DNA from: Janibacter indicus | GTDB lineage: Bacteria > Actinomycetota > Actinomycetes > Actinomycetales > Dermatophilaceae | Assembly: GCF_900176385.1 (NCBI RefSeq) | Contig: NZ_FWXN01000001.1 | Coordinates: 124,001-188,000, forward strand | Direction: 5' to 3' | DNA: 64,000 bases | In this document: positions 31,662-41,425 of the stretch, one piece after another | Position numbering within the stretch: the first letter of the stretch is position 1 | Layout of the letters: each line of letters starts with the position of its first letter | Notes under the pieces: generated by a model | Database searches by the model: none | Told to the model about the DNA's origin: nothing | The model's input: only the letters and a program-made list of their open reading frames with translations | Made by a program: the position numbers and the translations under genes

Positions 31662-31738
31662 ACCCGGCCGACACGGCCGCGAGGCCCGTGCACCAGGGGT
31701 AGTCCAGAGGCGAAAGGGGCCCTGCCAACGGCATGAGA

Positions 31739-31762
31739 TGCACCAGGACGACCGCTGGTGCA
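31739..31762 (+). terminator. Hairpin upstream of deaD, possible terminator
   Basis: TGCACCAG and CTGGTGCA form a perfect 8-bp stem with an 8-base loop. An extra GTGCACCAG at 31688-31696 could pair with the same right arm. Confidence 0.4.
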
Positions 31763-31794
31763 CGGCACGCCGTACTCCGGGGTCGCGCCTGTCG

Positions 31795-31825
31795 TTGGCG
31801 CACAGGGGCCCGACCTCACTACGGT
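31795..31825 (+). promoter_or_regulatory. Probable promoter of deaD (leaderless)
   Basis: TTGGCG (31795-31800), a 19-base spacer, then TACGGT (31820-31825), which ends 6 bases before GTG 31832. Confidence 0.45.
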
Positions 31826-31831
31826 CGGGGG

Positions 31832-33643
31832 GTGAGCACCGAGAGCACGACCCCTGACGCGCCCGAGACCTCCGAGACGACCGAGCCGGAGGGCCCGACC
31901 TTCGCCGACCTCGGCCTTGACGACCGGGTCGTGCGGTCCCTGCGGGACATCGGCTACGAGCGGCCCTCGCCGATCCAGGCCGCGACCATCCCGGCGCTGC
32001 TCGAGGGGCGCCACGTCGTGGGCCTCGCGCAGACAGGCACCGGCAAGACGGCGGCCTTCGCGCTGCCGGTCCTCAGCCGGCTCGACCCCAAGCAGAAGGC
32101 CCCGCAGGCGCTCATCCTCGCCCCGACCCGCGAGCTGGCGCTGCAGGTCTGCGAGGCCATCGAGAAGTACTCGGCCCGCATGCCCGGCGTGCGCGTCCTG
32201 CCGGTCTACGGAGGGCAGGGCTACGGGGTGCAGCTGAGCGCGCTGCGCCGCGGCGTGCACATCGTCGTCGGCACGCCCGGACGCATCATGGACCACCTCG
32301 ACAAGGGCACGCTCGACCTGTCGCAGCTGCGCTTCCTCGTCCTCGACGAGGCGGACGAGATGCTCAAGATGGGCTTCGCCGAGGACGTCGAGACGATCCT
32401 CGCGGCGACGCCCGAGGACAAGCACGTCGCCCTCTTCAGCGCGACGATGCCCGCGCAGATCCGCCGCATCTCCCAGAAGTACCTCACCGATGCCCTCGAG
32501 ATCACCGTCGAGCGCAAGACGACGACCGCACCCAACATCACCCAGCGGCACCTCTTCGTCTCCTATCCGCAGAAGGTCGAGGCGCTCACCCGGATCCTCG
32601 AGGTGGAGAACTTCGAGGCGATGATCGTCTTCGTCCGCACCAAGAACGAGACCGAGACCCTCGCCGAGAAGCTGCGGGCGCGCGGGTTCTCCGCCGCCGC
32701 GATCAACGGCGACGTCGCCCAGGCCCAGCGCGAGCGGACGGTCAGCCAGCTCAAGTCCGGCAAGCTCGACATCCTCGTTGCGACCGACGTCGCCGCCCGC
32801 GGCCTCGACGTCGAGCGGATCAGCCACGTCGTCAACTACGACATCCCGACCGACACCGAGTCCTACGTCCACCGGATCGGGCGCACCGGCCGCGCTGGGC
32901 GCTCTGGTGACGCGATCTCCTTCGTCACGCCCCGCGAGCGGCACCTGCTCAAGGCGATCGAGAAGGCCACCCGCACCACGCTCACCGAGATGTCGATGCC
33001 GAGTGCGGAGGACATCAACGCCAGCCGGCTGGGGCGCTTCGACGACCGGATCACCGCGGCCCTCGCCTCGCCCGACCTGTCGACCTTCCGTGACGTCGTC
33101 GGGCACTACGTGCGCGAGCACGACGTGCCGGAGAGTGACGTCGCGGCCGCGCTGGCGATCGTCCTCCAGGGGGACGAGCCGATGCTCCTCGACCCCGACC
33201 CGGTGCGTCCGCCGCGTCGGGAGCGGGACGAGCGCGGACCACGTCGTGACCGGGACGAAGGGGGACGCCGCGGTGACCGTGGGCCGCGCGGCTCCTCGGG
33301 CCCCATGGCCTCGTACCGGATCGCGGTCGGTCGCCGGCACAAGGTCGAGCCGCGGCAGATCGTCGGCGCCCTGGCCAACGAAGGGGGCCTGCGTCGCGAG
33401 GACTTCGGCCACATCGACATCCGCGGCGACCACTCGATCGTCGAGCTGCCCGCGACCCTGCCCGAGGGCACGGCCGACCGGCTGCAGAGCACCCGGATCT
33501 CGGGGCAGCTCATCGAGCTGCGCGAGTGGCAGGAGCGCGGTGGCGCTCGTGGCGGGCCGCGCCGTGACAAGCCCTACGGCAAGAAGCCCTACGCGAAGAA
33601 GTCCTACGACAAGAAGCCGCACCGCAAGGGCCGTCGGGACTGA
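31832..33643 (+). CDS. deaD: DEAD-box ATP-dependent RNA helicase
   Basis: This 603-residue protein has all helicase motifs: Q motif PSPIQ, AQTGTGKTAAF, PTRELA, TPGR, DEAD, SAT, ARGLD, HRIGRTGRAGR. A C-terminal DbpA/CsdA-type RNA-binding domain (MASYRIAVGRRHKVEPRQIV) is flanked by Arg/Asp/Gly-rich and Lys/Tyr/Pro-rich basic tails. It unwinds RNA in ribosome assembly or mRNA decay, often at low temperature. The GTG start directly follows a -10 box. The stop overlaps the next gene as TGATG. Confidence 0.93.
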   Translation: MSTESTTPDAPETSETTEPEGPTFADLGLDDRVVRSLRDIGYERPSPIQAATIPALLEGRHVVGLAQTGTGKTAAFALPVLSRLDPKQKAPQALILAPTRELALQVCEAIEKYSARMPGVRVLPVYGGQGYGVQLSALRRGVHIVVGTPGRIMDHLDKGTLDLSQLRFLVLDEADEMLKMGFAEDVETILAATPEDKHVALFSATMPAQIRRISQKYLTDALEITVERKTTTAPNITQRHLFVSYPQKVEALTRILEVENFEAMIVFVRTKNETETLAEKLRARGFSAAAINGDVAQAQRERTVSQLKSGKLDILVATDVAARGLDVERISHVVNYDIPTDTESYVHRIGRTGRAGRSGDAISFVTPRERHLLKAIEKATRTTLTEMSMPSAEDINASRLGRFDDRITAALASPDLSTFRDVVGHYVREHDVPESDVAAALAIVLQGDEPMLLDPDPVRPPRRERDERGPRRDRDEGGRRGDRGPRGSSGPMASYRIAVGRRHKVEPRQIVGALANEGGLRREDFGHIDIRGDHSIVELPATLPEGTADRLQSTRISGQLIELREWQERGGARGGPRRDKPYGKKPYAKKSYDKKPHRKGRRD

Positions 33644-34665
33644 TGCCGGCCGAGCTCGACCCGGTGGACCGGCTGCTCCTCGACGAGCTGGGTGAGGTCC
33701 CAGCGGGGCGGGTCGCCGTGCTCGGCGACGACACCGGCGCGCTCGCGACCGCGCTCGTGGAGCACACGGGCGAGCGGGTCGTCGCGCACTGCGACTCGCT
33801 CGTCGCGGAGCGTCGGGTGGCCCGGGCGCTGGCCGGAGCCGCGGTCGGGGGAGAGGCGGTGCCGATCCTCGCCGAGGCGCTCACCGATGCCGCGCTCGTC
33901 GTGCTCCGCCTGCCGAAGTCGCTCGACGCCCTCGACGAGATCGCCCGCACCGCAACGCTGCTCGGCACGGTCGATGTGCGCGTCGTGGCCGGTGGTCGCG
34001 TCAAGCACATGACCCCGTCGATGAACGACGTGCTGGGCGCGAGCTTCGAGCGGGTGCACGCCAGCCTCGGCCGGCAGAAGTCGCGCGTGCTGCACGCCGC
34101 CGGTCCACGCGCCGTCGAGCAGGTCTGGCCGAAGCATCGGCACCACGCCGACCTCGACCTCACGGTCCACGCGTTCGGCGCGGCCTTCGCCGGGACACGC
34201 ATCGACGCGGGCACGCGACTGCTCCTGGAACAGCTCGACGGGCTTGCCGACACCGACGGCACCGTCGTCGACCTCGGGTGCGGCACAGGGGTGCTCGCGT
34301 CCGTGCTGGCCCGACGCTTCGACGACGTGGTCGCGATCGACGTCTCCGCAGCGGCCGTGGCATCGGCCCGCCTGACGACCGCCGGTGCGGTCGACGTGCG
34401 CCGAGGTGACGGGCTCACGGGCCTGGCCGACGCGTCCGTGGCCACGATCGTGAGCAATCCTCCCTTCCACGTCGGGACGGCCAAGGACTCGACGCCGACG
34501 CTGGCGATGATCGCCGACGCGGCGCGCGTCCTCGTCCCCGGCGGCGAGCTTGTGCTCGTCTACAACTCGCACCTGCCCTATCTGCCGCGGCTGCGCGAGG
34601 TCGGGCCGACCGAGATCCTCGCCCGCGACCGCAGCTATCTCGTCACCCGCACCCTGCGGGCATGA
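33643..34665 (+). CDS. RsmC/RlmG-like rRNA methyltransferase
   Basis: This 340-residue protein has two methyltransferase-like domains, as in RsmC/RlmG. The N-terminal one is degenerate. The C-terminal one has VVDLGCGTGVLASVLA and the catalytic VSNPPFHVG motif, typical of N2-guanine methylation in rRNA. Coupling to the RNA helicase supports an RNA target. Which guanine is modified cannot be told. A hairpin overlaps its stop codon. Confidence 0.85.
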   Translation: MPAELDPVDRLLLDELGEVPAGRVAVLGDDTGALATALVEHTGERVVAHCDSLVAERRVARALAGAAVGGEAVPILAEALTDAALVVLRLPKSLDALDEIARTATLLGTVDVRVVAGGRVKHMTPSMNDVLGASFERVHASLGRQKSRVLHAAGPRAVEQVWPKHRHHADLDLTVHAFGAAFAGTRIDAGTRLLLEQLDGLADTDGTVVDLGCGTGVLASVLARRFDDVVAIDVSAAAVASARLTTAGAVDVRRGDGLTGLADASVATIVSNPPFHVGTAKDSTPTLAMIADAARVLVPGGELVLVYNSHLPYLPRLREVGPTEILARDRSYLVTRTLRA

Positions 34666-34696
34666 CGAAGGCGCCGTCCTGGGACGGCGCCTTCGT
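34665..34696. terminator. Bidirectional terminator, methyltransferase/tpx
   Basis: A perfect 15-bp stem, ACGAAGGCGCCGTCC with its complement, and a 2-base nominal loop. It begins on the last base of the methyltransferase stop codon. Confidence 0.8.
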
Positions 34697-34711
34697 GATC
34701 GTGGAGTCGGT

Positions 34712-35206
34712 TCAGCCGAGCGCGGAGACCGCGGCGTCGTAGTCCGGCTCCTGGGTGATCTCGGGGACGAGCTCGGTGTGCAGGACCTTGCCGTCGGCGT
34801 CGAGGACGACGACCGAACGGGCGAGCAGGCCGGCCATCGGCCCGTCGGCCATCGTGACGCCGTAGTCCTTGCCGAAGGTGGAGCGGAAGGCCGAGCCGAC
34901 CTTGACCTTGTCGATGCCCTCCGCGCCGCAGAAGCGGGCCTGGGCGAAGGGGAGGTCCTGGCTGACGTTGACGACCGTCGTGTTGTCGAGGCTCGCGGCG
35001 AGCTCGTTGAACTTGCGCACGCTCGCGGCGCAGACGCCGGTGTCGATGCTGGGGAAGATGTTGAGCACGACGCGGCCCGGCACGTCGGCGGAGGTCAGCG
35101 CGGAGAGACCCTCGCCGACGAGGTCGAAGCTCGGCGCCTGCGCGCCGGCGGCCGGCAGCTCGCCGACGGTGTTGACGGGGTTGCCCTTGAATGCGGTGGT
35201 AGCCAT
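34712..35206 (-). CDS. tpx: Thiol peroxidase, Tpx type
   Basis: This 164-residue atypical 2-Cys peroxiredoxin has peroxidatic Cys59 in PSIDTGVC and resolving Cys93 in QARFCGAEG. It reduces lipid and other hydroperoxides with thioredoxin. It is a single gene, convergent with the methyltransferase. The length is as expected for the family. Confidence 0.95.
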   Translation of the reverse strand: MATTAFKGNPVNTVGELPAAGAQAPSFDLVGEGLSALTSADVPGRVVLNIFPSIDTGVCAASVRKFNELAASLDNTTVVNVSQDLPFAQARFCGAEGIDKVKVGSAFRSTFGKDYGVTMADGPMAGLLARSVVVLDADGKVLHTELVPEITQEPDYDAAVSALG

Positions 35207-35260
35207 GCCCCATGCCTACACCCCGAAGGGGGTCGTGGCCACATGCGGTCTGCGGAGCGG

Positions 35261-36052
35261 TCAGCCCACGAGGGCCTTGACCCCGAGGGCGAGGGGGACG
35301 AGGACGAGCGCCGACAGGCCCATCGCACCCATGACGAGAGCGCCCTTGGTCTCCGAGTCGAGCGCCTCGCGCCAGCCGGCGCGCCCCAGGATCTCCTTGA
35401 CCGGCACGTTGATCTCGGCGGTGGAGAACTCGTAGTCGACCTGCTTCCGGAAGCCCTCGAGCCCGAGGGACCACTCCTTGCGCCGGGTGTAGGTGAACTC
35501 GCGGCCGGAGCTGACGGCGATCTGGGCACCCAGCCCGCTGATCCCGGCATGCGACTCGACCTGCCGCGACTCGTCGGTGCGCTTGACGATCCCGGGCTTG
35601 TCCGTGGGGGTGAAGCGGGCGATGAAGGCGTGCTCGAGGTGCCGGCGGGTCGCGAGGTGCCGCCAGCGCGCGTCGGCGAGGTCGGCGTGCACCAGCACCG
35701 AGTGGCCGTTGGAGCGCACGACGTAGGGCGTGCCCTCGAAAGCGGTCGCCAGGGCCGGCGCCAGCCATTCGTAGGGCCACGGGGTGCTCTTGTCGGTCGC
35801 CGGGGGCAGGGGTGTGGTGGGCGGCGTGACGACGACGTGCTCGTCGGCCGTGGCGTCGGGGTCGGTCTCGCGGAGGAAGCCGATGAAGGCGACGAGGGTG
35901 ACGACGATGGCGATGCCCCAGACGACGCCCCAGCCGAGCGCGGGCCAGGTCTGCCCGTCGGAGAGGAAGAGCCAGACCCCGCCGGCCAGGGCGAGGCTGA
36001 AGGCGACGAGTGCCGCGACGAAGGTGACGAGCTTGCGCAGGCGGCTCGTCAT
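35261..36052 (-). CDS. Hypothetical membrane protein
   Basis: This 263-residue protein has two N-terminal helices (about 8-30 and 38-60), a soluble middle with a Pro-rich linker, and a C-terminal helix (about 234-258). I do not recognise the family. It overlaps the HIT gene as ATGA, so the two are probably co-transcribed. Nothing in the sequence shows its function. Confidence 0.75.
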   Translation of the reverse strand: MTSRLRKLVTFVAALVAFSLALAGGVWLFLSDGQTWPALGWGVVWGIAIVVTLVAFIGFLRETDPDATADEHVVVTPPTTPLPPATDKSTPWPYEWLAPALATAFEGTPYVVRSNGHSVLVHADLADARWRHLATRRHLEHAFIARFTPTDKPGIVKRTDESRQVESHAGISGLGAQIAVSSGREFTYTRRKEWSLGLEGFRKQVDYEFSTAEINVPVKEILGRAGWREALDSETKGALVMGAMGLSALVLVPLALGVKALVG

Positions 36053-36492
36053 GCGGGCAGCGGCCCCGGCGCCGCGACGTGTTCGCCGTGGCCGTCGGCG
36101 CGCAGCCGCGAGCGGAGGCGCTCGGCCGCCTCGTAGAAGCGCTCGTCCCTGACGTCGCGCATCGGGGCGTGCGGGTCGAAGTCGTCGGGGGAGAAGGCCG
36201 GCCAGGTGTGGATGTGCAGGTGGGGCACGAGGAAGCCCTCGAGGAGCATGCCGACCCGCGGCGCCTCCCACTCGGCCTGCTGGGCCCGGCCGATGATGCC
36301 GGCCACCCGCTGCAGGTGCGTCCACGTCTGCTCGTCGGCGTCGGTCCACTGCTCGATCTCGGCGCGCGGCACGACCATGGTGTGCCCGTCGGTCAGCGGC
36401 TCGATCGTCAGGAAGGCCACGCAGGTCTCGTCGGACCACACGAACCGTCCGGGGATCTCACCCTCGATGATCTTCGTGAAGAGTGTCGCCAT
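36049..36492 (-). CDS. HIT-family nucleotide hydrolase/transferase
   Basis: This 147-residue protein has the N-terminal TLFTKIIEGEIPGRFVWSD and the HIT motif HLHIHTWP in place of the canonical HxHxHxx. It hydrolyses nucleotide phosphoramidates or similar small substrates. The extended C-terminus (DVRDERFYEAAERLRSRL) is helical. The start ATG follows the family N-terminus. Confidence 0.88.
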   Translation of the reverse strand: MATLFTKIIEGEIPGRFVWSDETCVAFLTIEPLTDGHTMVVPRAEIEQWTDADEQTWTHLQRVAGIIGRAQQAEWEAPRVGMLLEGFLVPHLHIHTWPAFSPDDFDPHAPMRDVRDERFYEAAERLRSRLRADGHGEHVAAPGPLPA

Positions 36493-36514
36493 GCCGCCCA
36501 CCCTATGAGTCCGG

Positions 36515-36556
36515 TGGCTCAGGTGTGACGAGCGCAGCGAGGAGCCTCGAAGCTCC
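36515..36556 (+). repeat. Dispersed repeat copy between HIT and SRPBCC genes
   Basis: GGCTCAGGTGTGACGAGCG, then GAGGAGCCTCGAAGCTCCC. It is in the same orientation as the copies at 5634, 7956 and 15493, with a diverged end (GAAGCTC for GAAGGG). Confidence 0.65.
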
Positions 36557-36564
36557 CTGGCTCC

Positions 36565-36570
36565 TACAGT
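36565..36570 (+). promoter_or_regulatory. Probable -10 box, SRPBCC gene
   Basis: TACAGT ends 6 bases before ATG 36577; a leaderless mRNA is likely. Confidence 0.45.
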
Positions 36571-36576
36571 GGAGTC

Positions 36577-37110
36577 ATGCCGCAGGTCAGCGCAGATGTG
36601 CACGTGCCGGTCCCGCCGGACCTCGCCTTCGCCGTGTCCCAGACGACGGGGGCGGTCCGTCGCCGGTGGGACCCCTTCATCCGCGAGCAGCGCTTCCTCG
36701 ACGGGGCGAGCGAGCCGGGGGTGGGGGTGCGCACCTTCACCCGGTCCTCCTTCGCCGGACCGCTCTCGCCGAGCATGGTCAGCGAGTACGCCTCGTGGCG
36801 GCCGCCGACCTCGGCGGGGATGACGATGGTCCGCGGCCCGTGGTTCTTCGGGCGCTTCGGCGGCGGGTGGCGCTTCCAGCCCGATGGTGACGGCACCCTC
36901 GCGGTGTGGAAGTACACCTACGACGTCCGCCCGTCGTGGCTGCAGCCGCTCGCGCACCCGATCGGGCAGTGTCTCCTCGGCCGGGAGATCACCCGGCGCA
37001 TCGAGGGCTTCGCCGCCGGGTGCCGTGACGAGGTGGTGCTCGCGGCGGCCCGGGCGGACATGGTCCGTCGCGCCGAGGCGATGCAGGACGAAGGGGGGAG
37101 GTCGGCGTGA
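36577..37110 (+). CDS. SRPBCC (START-like) superfamily protein
   Basis: This 177-residue protein of the polyketide-cyclase/dehydrase type begins with VSADVHVPVPPDLAFAVS and has the typical YTYDVRPSWLQPLAHPIGQ segment before a long C-terminal helix. Such proteins bind hydrophobic ligands; no ligand is evident. Its stop overlaps the nitrilase gene as GTGA. Confidence 0.78.
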   Translation: MPQVSADVHVPVPPDLAFAVSQTTGAVRRRWDPFIREQRFLDGASEPGVGVRTFTRSSFAGPLSPSMVSEYASWRPPTSAGMTMVRGPWFFGRFGGGWRFQPDGDGTLAVWKYTYDVRPSWLQPLAHPIGQCLLGREITRRIEGFAAGCRDEVVLAAARADMVRRAEAMQDEGGRSA

Positions 37111-37946
37111 GCACCCCCCCTTCGAGGCTCGTCCCTCGCACCTCAGGACAGCGCCTTCGCCTGGCCGGATGCCAGTGGACCGCGACGGCCGAGCCCGTTG
37201 ACAACCTGCGCCGTATCGACGAGCTGACGGGTGAGGCGGCCAGCCGTGGGGCGCGGCTCGTCGTCCACCCGGAGGCGGCCATGGCCCCCTTCTCCCGTCG
37301 CCTCGACACCGCCGCCGAGCCGCTCGACGGGCGCTTCGCCGACGGGGTGCGCGAGGTGGCGCAGCGGCACGGGGTGACGCTCGTCGTCGGCATGTTCACC
37401 CCCGCCGACGAGATCACGACCGCCGAGGGCAAGGAGCGCGCGCGGGTCCACAACACGCTGCTCGTCACCGGTGGCGGGGTCGAGGAGACGACCTACCGCA
37501 AGATCCATCTCTACGACGCCTTCGGCAGCCGCGAGTCCGACACCGTCGCGCCCGGCGAGCAGGTGCGCACGGTCGACGTCGACGGCTGGTCCGTCGGGCT
37601 CGCCACCTGCTACGACGTGCGCTTCGCCGATCAGTTCACGCAGCTGGGCCGGCGCGGCGCCGAGCTCGTCGTGCTGCCGGCCTCGTGGGGCGACGGGCCG
37701 GGCAAGGCGAGCCAGTGGGACCTGCTGACCCGGGCCCGTGCGCACGACGCGCAGGCCTGGCTGCTCGCCGTCGACCAGGCCTGGACCCCGGACGCGGTCA
37801 ACGGTCCCTGCGGCATCGGGCGCTCGGTCCTCGCCGACCCGACCGGCGAGGTGCGCGCCCGCCTCGGCGGGGGAGAGGACGTGCTCGTCGCCGAGGTCGA
37901 CCACGAGACGGTGGCCCGCACCCGCGGGACCATCCCGATCCTCTAG
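37107..37946 (+). CDS. Carbon-nitrogen hydrolase (nitrilase superfamily)
   Basis: This 279-residue protein has the catalytic triad Glu in VVHPEAAMAP, Lys in TYRKIHLYDAFG and Cys in ATCYDVRF, closest to omega-amidase/deaminated-glutathione amidase-type enzymes. Usual members begin near RLAGCQ. Here about 18 extra N-terminal residues (STPPSRLVPRTSGQRL) are encoded by a dispersed repeat copy that also supplies the gap after the overlapped SRPBCC stop. The substrate is unknown. Confidence 0.88.
   Translation: MSTPPSRLVPRTSGQRLRLAGCQWTATAEPVDNLRRIDELTGEAASRGARLVVHPEAAMAPFSRRLDTAAEPLDGRFADGVREVAQRHGVTLVVGMFTPADEITTAEGKERARVHNTLLVTGGGVEETTYRKIHLYDAFGSRESDTVAPGEQVRTVDVDGWSVGLATCYDVRFADQFTQLGRRGAELVVLPASWGDGPGKASQWDLLTRARAHDAQAWLLAVDQAWTPDAVNGPCGIGRSVLADPTGEVRARLGGGEDVLVAEVDHETVARTRGTIPIL
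37117..37159 (-). repeat. Dispersed repeat copy at the start of the nitrilase gene
   Basis: CCCTTCGAGGCTCG, then CTCGCACCTCAGGACA and GCGCCTTCG. It is near-identical to 27163-27206 and lies entirely in coding DNA. Confidence 0.8.
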
Positions 37947-38002
37947 CCGCGCAGTGGTGGCGCCACGCGAGCACCGGGGACGCCGCCCCCTTCGCCGGAA
38001 CC

Positions 38003-38008
38003 TAGACT
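38003..38008 (+). promoter_or_regulatory. Probable -10 box of gatCAB
   Basis: TAGACT ends 7 bases before the gatC ATG; there is no ribosome-binding site. Confidence 0.45.
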
Positions 38009-38015
38009 GTCCCGC

Positions 38016-38312
38016 ATGGCTGACCTCTCTCGCGACGACGTGGCGCATCTGGCCTCGTTGGCCCGTATCGACCTCTCCGACGCCGAGCTCGACCGCATGG
38101 TCGGCGAGCTCGGGACCATCATCTCCTCCGTCGAGGCCGTGCAGCAGGCTCCGATCGAGGGCGTCGAGCCGATGAGCCACCCGATGCCGATTGTCAACGT
38201 CACCCGGCCCGATGTCGTGCGTCCCTCGCTCACCCCCGAGCAGGCCCTGGCGATGGCGCCGGCCTCCGAGGTCGGGCGCTTCGCCGTGCCGCGCATCCTG
38301 ACCGAAGACTGA
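38016..38312 (+). CDS. gatC: Asp/Glu-tRNA amidotransferase subunit C
   Basis: This 98-residue subunit has the signature [21 protein letters not shown] and a C-terminal [10 protein letters not shown]. It clamps GatA and GatB in the enzyme that converts misacylated Glu-tRNA(Gln) and Asp-tRNA(Asn) to the correct amides. It is the first gene of gatCAB, 16 bases before gatA. Confidence 0.95.
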   Translation: MADLSRDDVAHLASLARIDLSDAELDRMVGELGTIISSVEAVQQAPIEGVEPMSHPMPIVNVTRPDVVRPSLTPEQALAMAPASEVGRFAVPRILTED

Positions 38313-38328
38313 GCCCGAAGGACCCCAC

Positions 38329-39843
38329 GTGAGCGACCCCACCCGTATGACCGCTGCCGCGCTCGCCGACGCGCTGGCCAGCGGCGACCTCTCCTCCGAG
38401 CAGATCACCCGCGCGCACCTCGACCGCATCGAGGGCGTCGACGAGCAGGTCGGCGCCTATCTCCACGTCGCGGGCGAGTCCGCGCTCGCCGAGGCCCGCG
38501 CGGTCGACGAGCGCCGGGCGAAGGGGGAGAGCCTCCACCGCCTCGCCGGCGTCCCGATCGCCGTCAAGGACGTCATGACGACGACCGGCATCCCGACGAC
38601 GGCCGGGTCGAAGATCCTCGAGGGCTGGATCCCGCCCTACGACGCGACCGTCGTCAGCCGGCTCAAGGCGGCCGGCCTGCCGATCCTCGGCAAGACGAAC
38701 ATGGACGAGTTCGCCATGGGCTCCTCGACGGAGCACTCGGCCTACGGCCTGACCCGCAACCCCTGGGACCTCGAGCGCATCCCCGGCGGCTCCGGTGGTG
38801 GCTCGAGCGCCGTCGTCGCGTCGTGGCAGGCGCCCCTGGCGACCGGCACCGACACCGGTGGTTCGATCCGTCAGCCCGCGGCCGTCACCGGCTCGGTCGG
38901 CGTCAAGCCGACCTACGGCGGGGTCTCCCGCTACGGCCTCGTCGCCATGGCTTCCTCGCTCGACCAGGCCGGGCCGTGCGCGCGCACCGTGCTCGACACC
39001 GCGCTGCTGCACGAGGTCATGGCCGGGCACGACCCGCTGGACTCGACGTCGATCGACCAGCCCGTGCCGGACATCGTCGGTGCCGCGCAGCGGGCCGACG
39101 TCGCCGGGATGAAGGTCGGCATCGTCCGCGAGCTCACCGGTGAGGGCTTCTCTCCGCTCGTCCAGGCGCGCTTCGACGAGTCGGTCCAGCACCTCGTCGA
39201 CGCCGGTGCCGAGGTCGTCGAGGTCTCGATGCCCAACGTCGTCCACGCGCTCGGCGCCTACTACCTGATCATGCCGAGCGAGGCGAGCAGCAACCTCGCC
39301 CGCTTCGACGCGATGCGCTACGGCCTGCGGGTCGGGCCCGAGGGCGTCGACGCCCCGAGCGCGGAGCAGGTCATGGCGGCCAGCCGCGACGCCGGCTTCG
39401 GCGACGAGGTCAAGCGCCGCATCATCCTCGGTACCTACGCGCTCTCCTCCGGCTACTACGACGCCTACTACGGCAGCGCGCAGAAGGTCCGTCGCCTCAT
39501 CGCCGACGACTTCGCGCGGGCCTTCGAGACCGCCGACGTCCTCGTGTCGCCGACGGCCCCGACGACGGCCTTCCGCTTCGGCGAGAAGTCCGACGACCCG
39601 ATGGCCATGTACCGCGGCGACATCGCGACGATCCCCGCCAACCTCGCGGGCGTGCCCGGCATGTCCCTGCCGAGCGGCCTCGCCGAGGACGGTCTCCCGG
39701 CCGGCTTCCAGATCCTCGCGCCGGCGATGGCCGACGACCGTCTCTACACCGTCGGCGCCGCCCTCGAGCAGCGCCTCGTCTCCGCCTGGGGTGGGCACCT
39801 GCTCGAGCAGGCCCCCGAGCTGGCCATCACGAAGGGAGCCTGA
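38329..39843 (+). CDS. gatA: Asp/Glu-tRNA amidotransferase subunit A
   Basis: This 504-residue amidase-signature protein has [10 protein letters not shown] (first catalytic Lys), the Gly/Ser-rich [20 protein letters not shown] and [18 protein letters not shown] (the Ser-cisSer-Lys triad). It releases ammonia from glutamine for GatB. GTG start after AAGGA; three bases separate its stop from gatB. Confidence 0.97.
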   Translation: MSDPTRMTAAALADALASGDLSSEQITRAHLDRIEGVDEQVGAYLHVAGESALAEARAVDERRAKGESLHRLAGVPIAVKDVMTTTGIPTTAGSKILEGWIPPYDATVVSRLKAAGLPILGKTNMDEFAMGSSTEHSAYGLTRNPWDLERIPGGSGGGSSAVVASWQAPLATGTDTGGSIRQPAAVTGSVGVKPTYGGVSRYGLVAMASSLDQAGPCARTVLDTALLHEVMAGHDPLDSTSIDQPVPDIVGAAQRADVAGMKVGIVRELTGEGFSPLVQARFDESVQHLVDAGAEVVEVSMPNVVHALGAYYLIMPSEASSNLARFDAMRYGLRVGPEGVDAPSAEQVMAASRDAGFGDEVKRRIILGTYALSSGYYDAYYGSAQKVRRLIADDFARAFETADVLVSPTAPTTAFRFGEKSDDPMAMYRGDIATIPANLAGVPGMSLPSGLAEDGLPAGFQILAPAMADDRLYTVGAALEQRLVSAWGGHLLEQAPELAITKGA

Positions 39844-39846
39844 GAC

Positions 39847-41415
39847 ATGGCGAGCACCACCACCGACGCGGTCCTCGGGTACGACGAGGCCCTCGCCACC
39901 TTCGACCCCGTCATGGGCCTCGAGGTCCACGTCGAGCTCGGCACGGCGACGAAGATGTTCTGCGGCTGTGCCACCGGCTTCGGCGCCGAGCCCAACACCC
40001 AGACCTGCCCGGTCTGCCTCGGCCTGCCCGGCGCGCTGCCGGTCGTCAACGCGACCGGTGTCGAGTCCGCGATCCGCATCGGCCTGGCGCTCAACTGCCA
40101 GATCGCCGACTGGTGCCGCTTCGCCCGGAAGAACTACTTCTACCCGGACATGCCGAAGAACTTCCAGACCTCGCAGTACGACGAGCCGATCGCCTTCGAC
40201 GGCTATCTCGACGTCGAGATCCCGGGACAAGATGGCGAGACCTCAGAGATTTTCAGAGTCGAGATCGAGCGCGCCCACATGGAGGAGGACACCGGCAAGA
40301 GCATGCACATCGGTGGTTCCACCGGACGCATCCAGGGCGCCGAGTACTCCCTCGTCGACTTCAACCGAGCCGGCATCCCGCTCATCGAGATCGTCACCCG
40401 CCCCATCGTCGGCGCGGGCGAGCGCGCCCCCGAGGTCGCCAAGGCCTATGTCGCCGCGCTGCGCGACCTGCTGCGCGCCCTCGACGTCTCCGACGTCAAG
40501 ATGGAGCAGGGCTCGATGCGCTGCGACGTCAACCTCTCCCTTCGCCCCAAGGTCGGCGACGACCCGGCGGCGCAGGCCCAGCTCGACGTCCCGCTCGGCA
40601 CCCGCACCGAGACCAAGAACGTCAACTCCCTTCGCTCCGTGGAGCGGGCGGTGCGCTACGAGGTCTGCCGCCACGCCGCGGTCCTCACCAACGGCGGGTC
40701 GATCCTGCAGGAGACCCGCCACTGGCACGAGGACACCGGCGTCACGACGAGCGGCCGCGAGAAGTCCGACGCCGAGGACTACCGCTACTTCCCCGAGCCC
40801 GACCTCGTGCCGGTCGCGCCGAGCCGCGACTACGTCGAGCAGCTGCGGGCCACCCTGCCCGAGCCGCCGGCTCAGCGCCGCAAGCGGCTGCAGGGGGAGT
40901 GGGGTTACTCCGACCTCGAGATGCGTGACGTGCTCAACGCCGGCGCGACCGAGCTCATCGAGGCCACCGTCACCGCCGGCGCCAAGCCGCAGGCCGCGCG
41001 CAAGTGGTGGCTCGGCGAGCCGTCCCGCCGCGCCAACACCGAGGGCGTCGACCTCGCGACCTACGCCGAGCAGACCGGCGTCACGCCCGAGCACGTCGCC
41101 GAGCTCGAGTCGCTCGTCGGCTCCGGCCGGCTCAACGACAAGATGGCCCGTCAGGTCCTCGAGGGTGTCCTCGACGGCGAGGGCACCCCGACGGCCGTCG
41201 CCGACGCCCGCGGGCTCGAGCTCGTCCAGGACGACGGCGCGCTCGAGGCCGCCGTCGACAAGGTCATCGAGGCCAACCCCGACGTCGCCGACAAGATCCG
41301 CGGCGGCAAGGTGCAGGCCGCCGGCGCGCTCATCGGCCAGGTGATGAAGGAGATGAAGGGCCAGGCCGACGCCGGCAAGGCCCGCGAGCTCATCCTCGCC
41401 AAGCTCGGCGCCTGA
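39847..41415 (+). CDS. gatB: Asp/Glu-tRNA amidotransferase subunit B
   Basis: This 522-residue protein has [26 protein letters not shown] and [17 protein letters not shown], then [11 protein letters not shown], with a C-terminal GatB/YqeY tail domain. It holds the kinase and amidation site and binds tRNA. A short low-GC patch near 40230-40260 (GGACAAGATGGC, TTTTCAGAGTC) encodes [13 protein letters not shown] and has codon use unlike the rest; it may reflect gene conversion. Confidence 0.97.
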   Translation: MASTTTDAVLGYDEALATFDPVMGLEVHVELGTATKMFCGCATGFGAEPNTQTCPVCLGLPGALPVVNATGVESAIRIGLALNCQIADWCRFARKNYFYPDMPKNFQTSQYDEPIAFDGYLDVEIPGQDGETSEIFRVEIERAHMEEDTGKSMHIGGSTGRIQGAEYSLVDFNRAGIPLIEIVTRPIVGAGERAPEVAKAYVAALRDLLRALDVSDVKMEQGSMRCDVNLSLRPKVGDDPAAQAQLDVPLGTRTETKNVNSLRSVERAVRYEVCRHAAVLTNGGSILQETRHWHEDTGVTTSGREKSDAEDYRYFPEPDLVPVAPSRDYVEQLRATLPEPPAQRRKRLQGEWGYSDLEMRDVLNAGATELIEATVTAGAKPQAARKWWLGEPSRRANTEGVDLATYAEQTGVTPEHVAELESLVGSGRLNDKMARQVLEGVLDGEGTPTAVADARGLELVQDDGALEAAVDKVIEANPDVADKIRGGKVQAAGALIGQVMKEMKGQADAGKARELILAKLGA

Positions 41416-41425
41416 CGCAGGCAGC

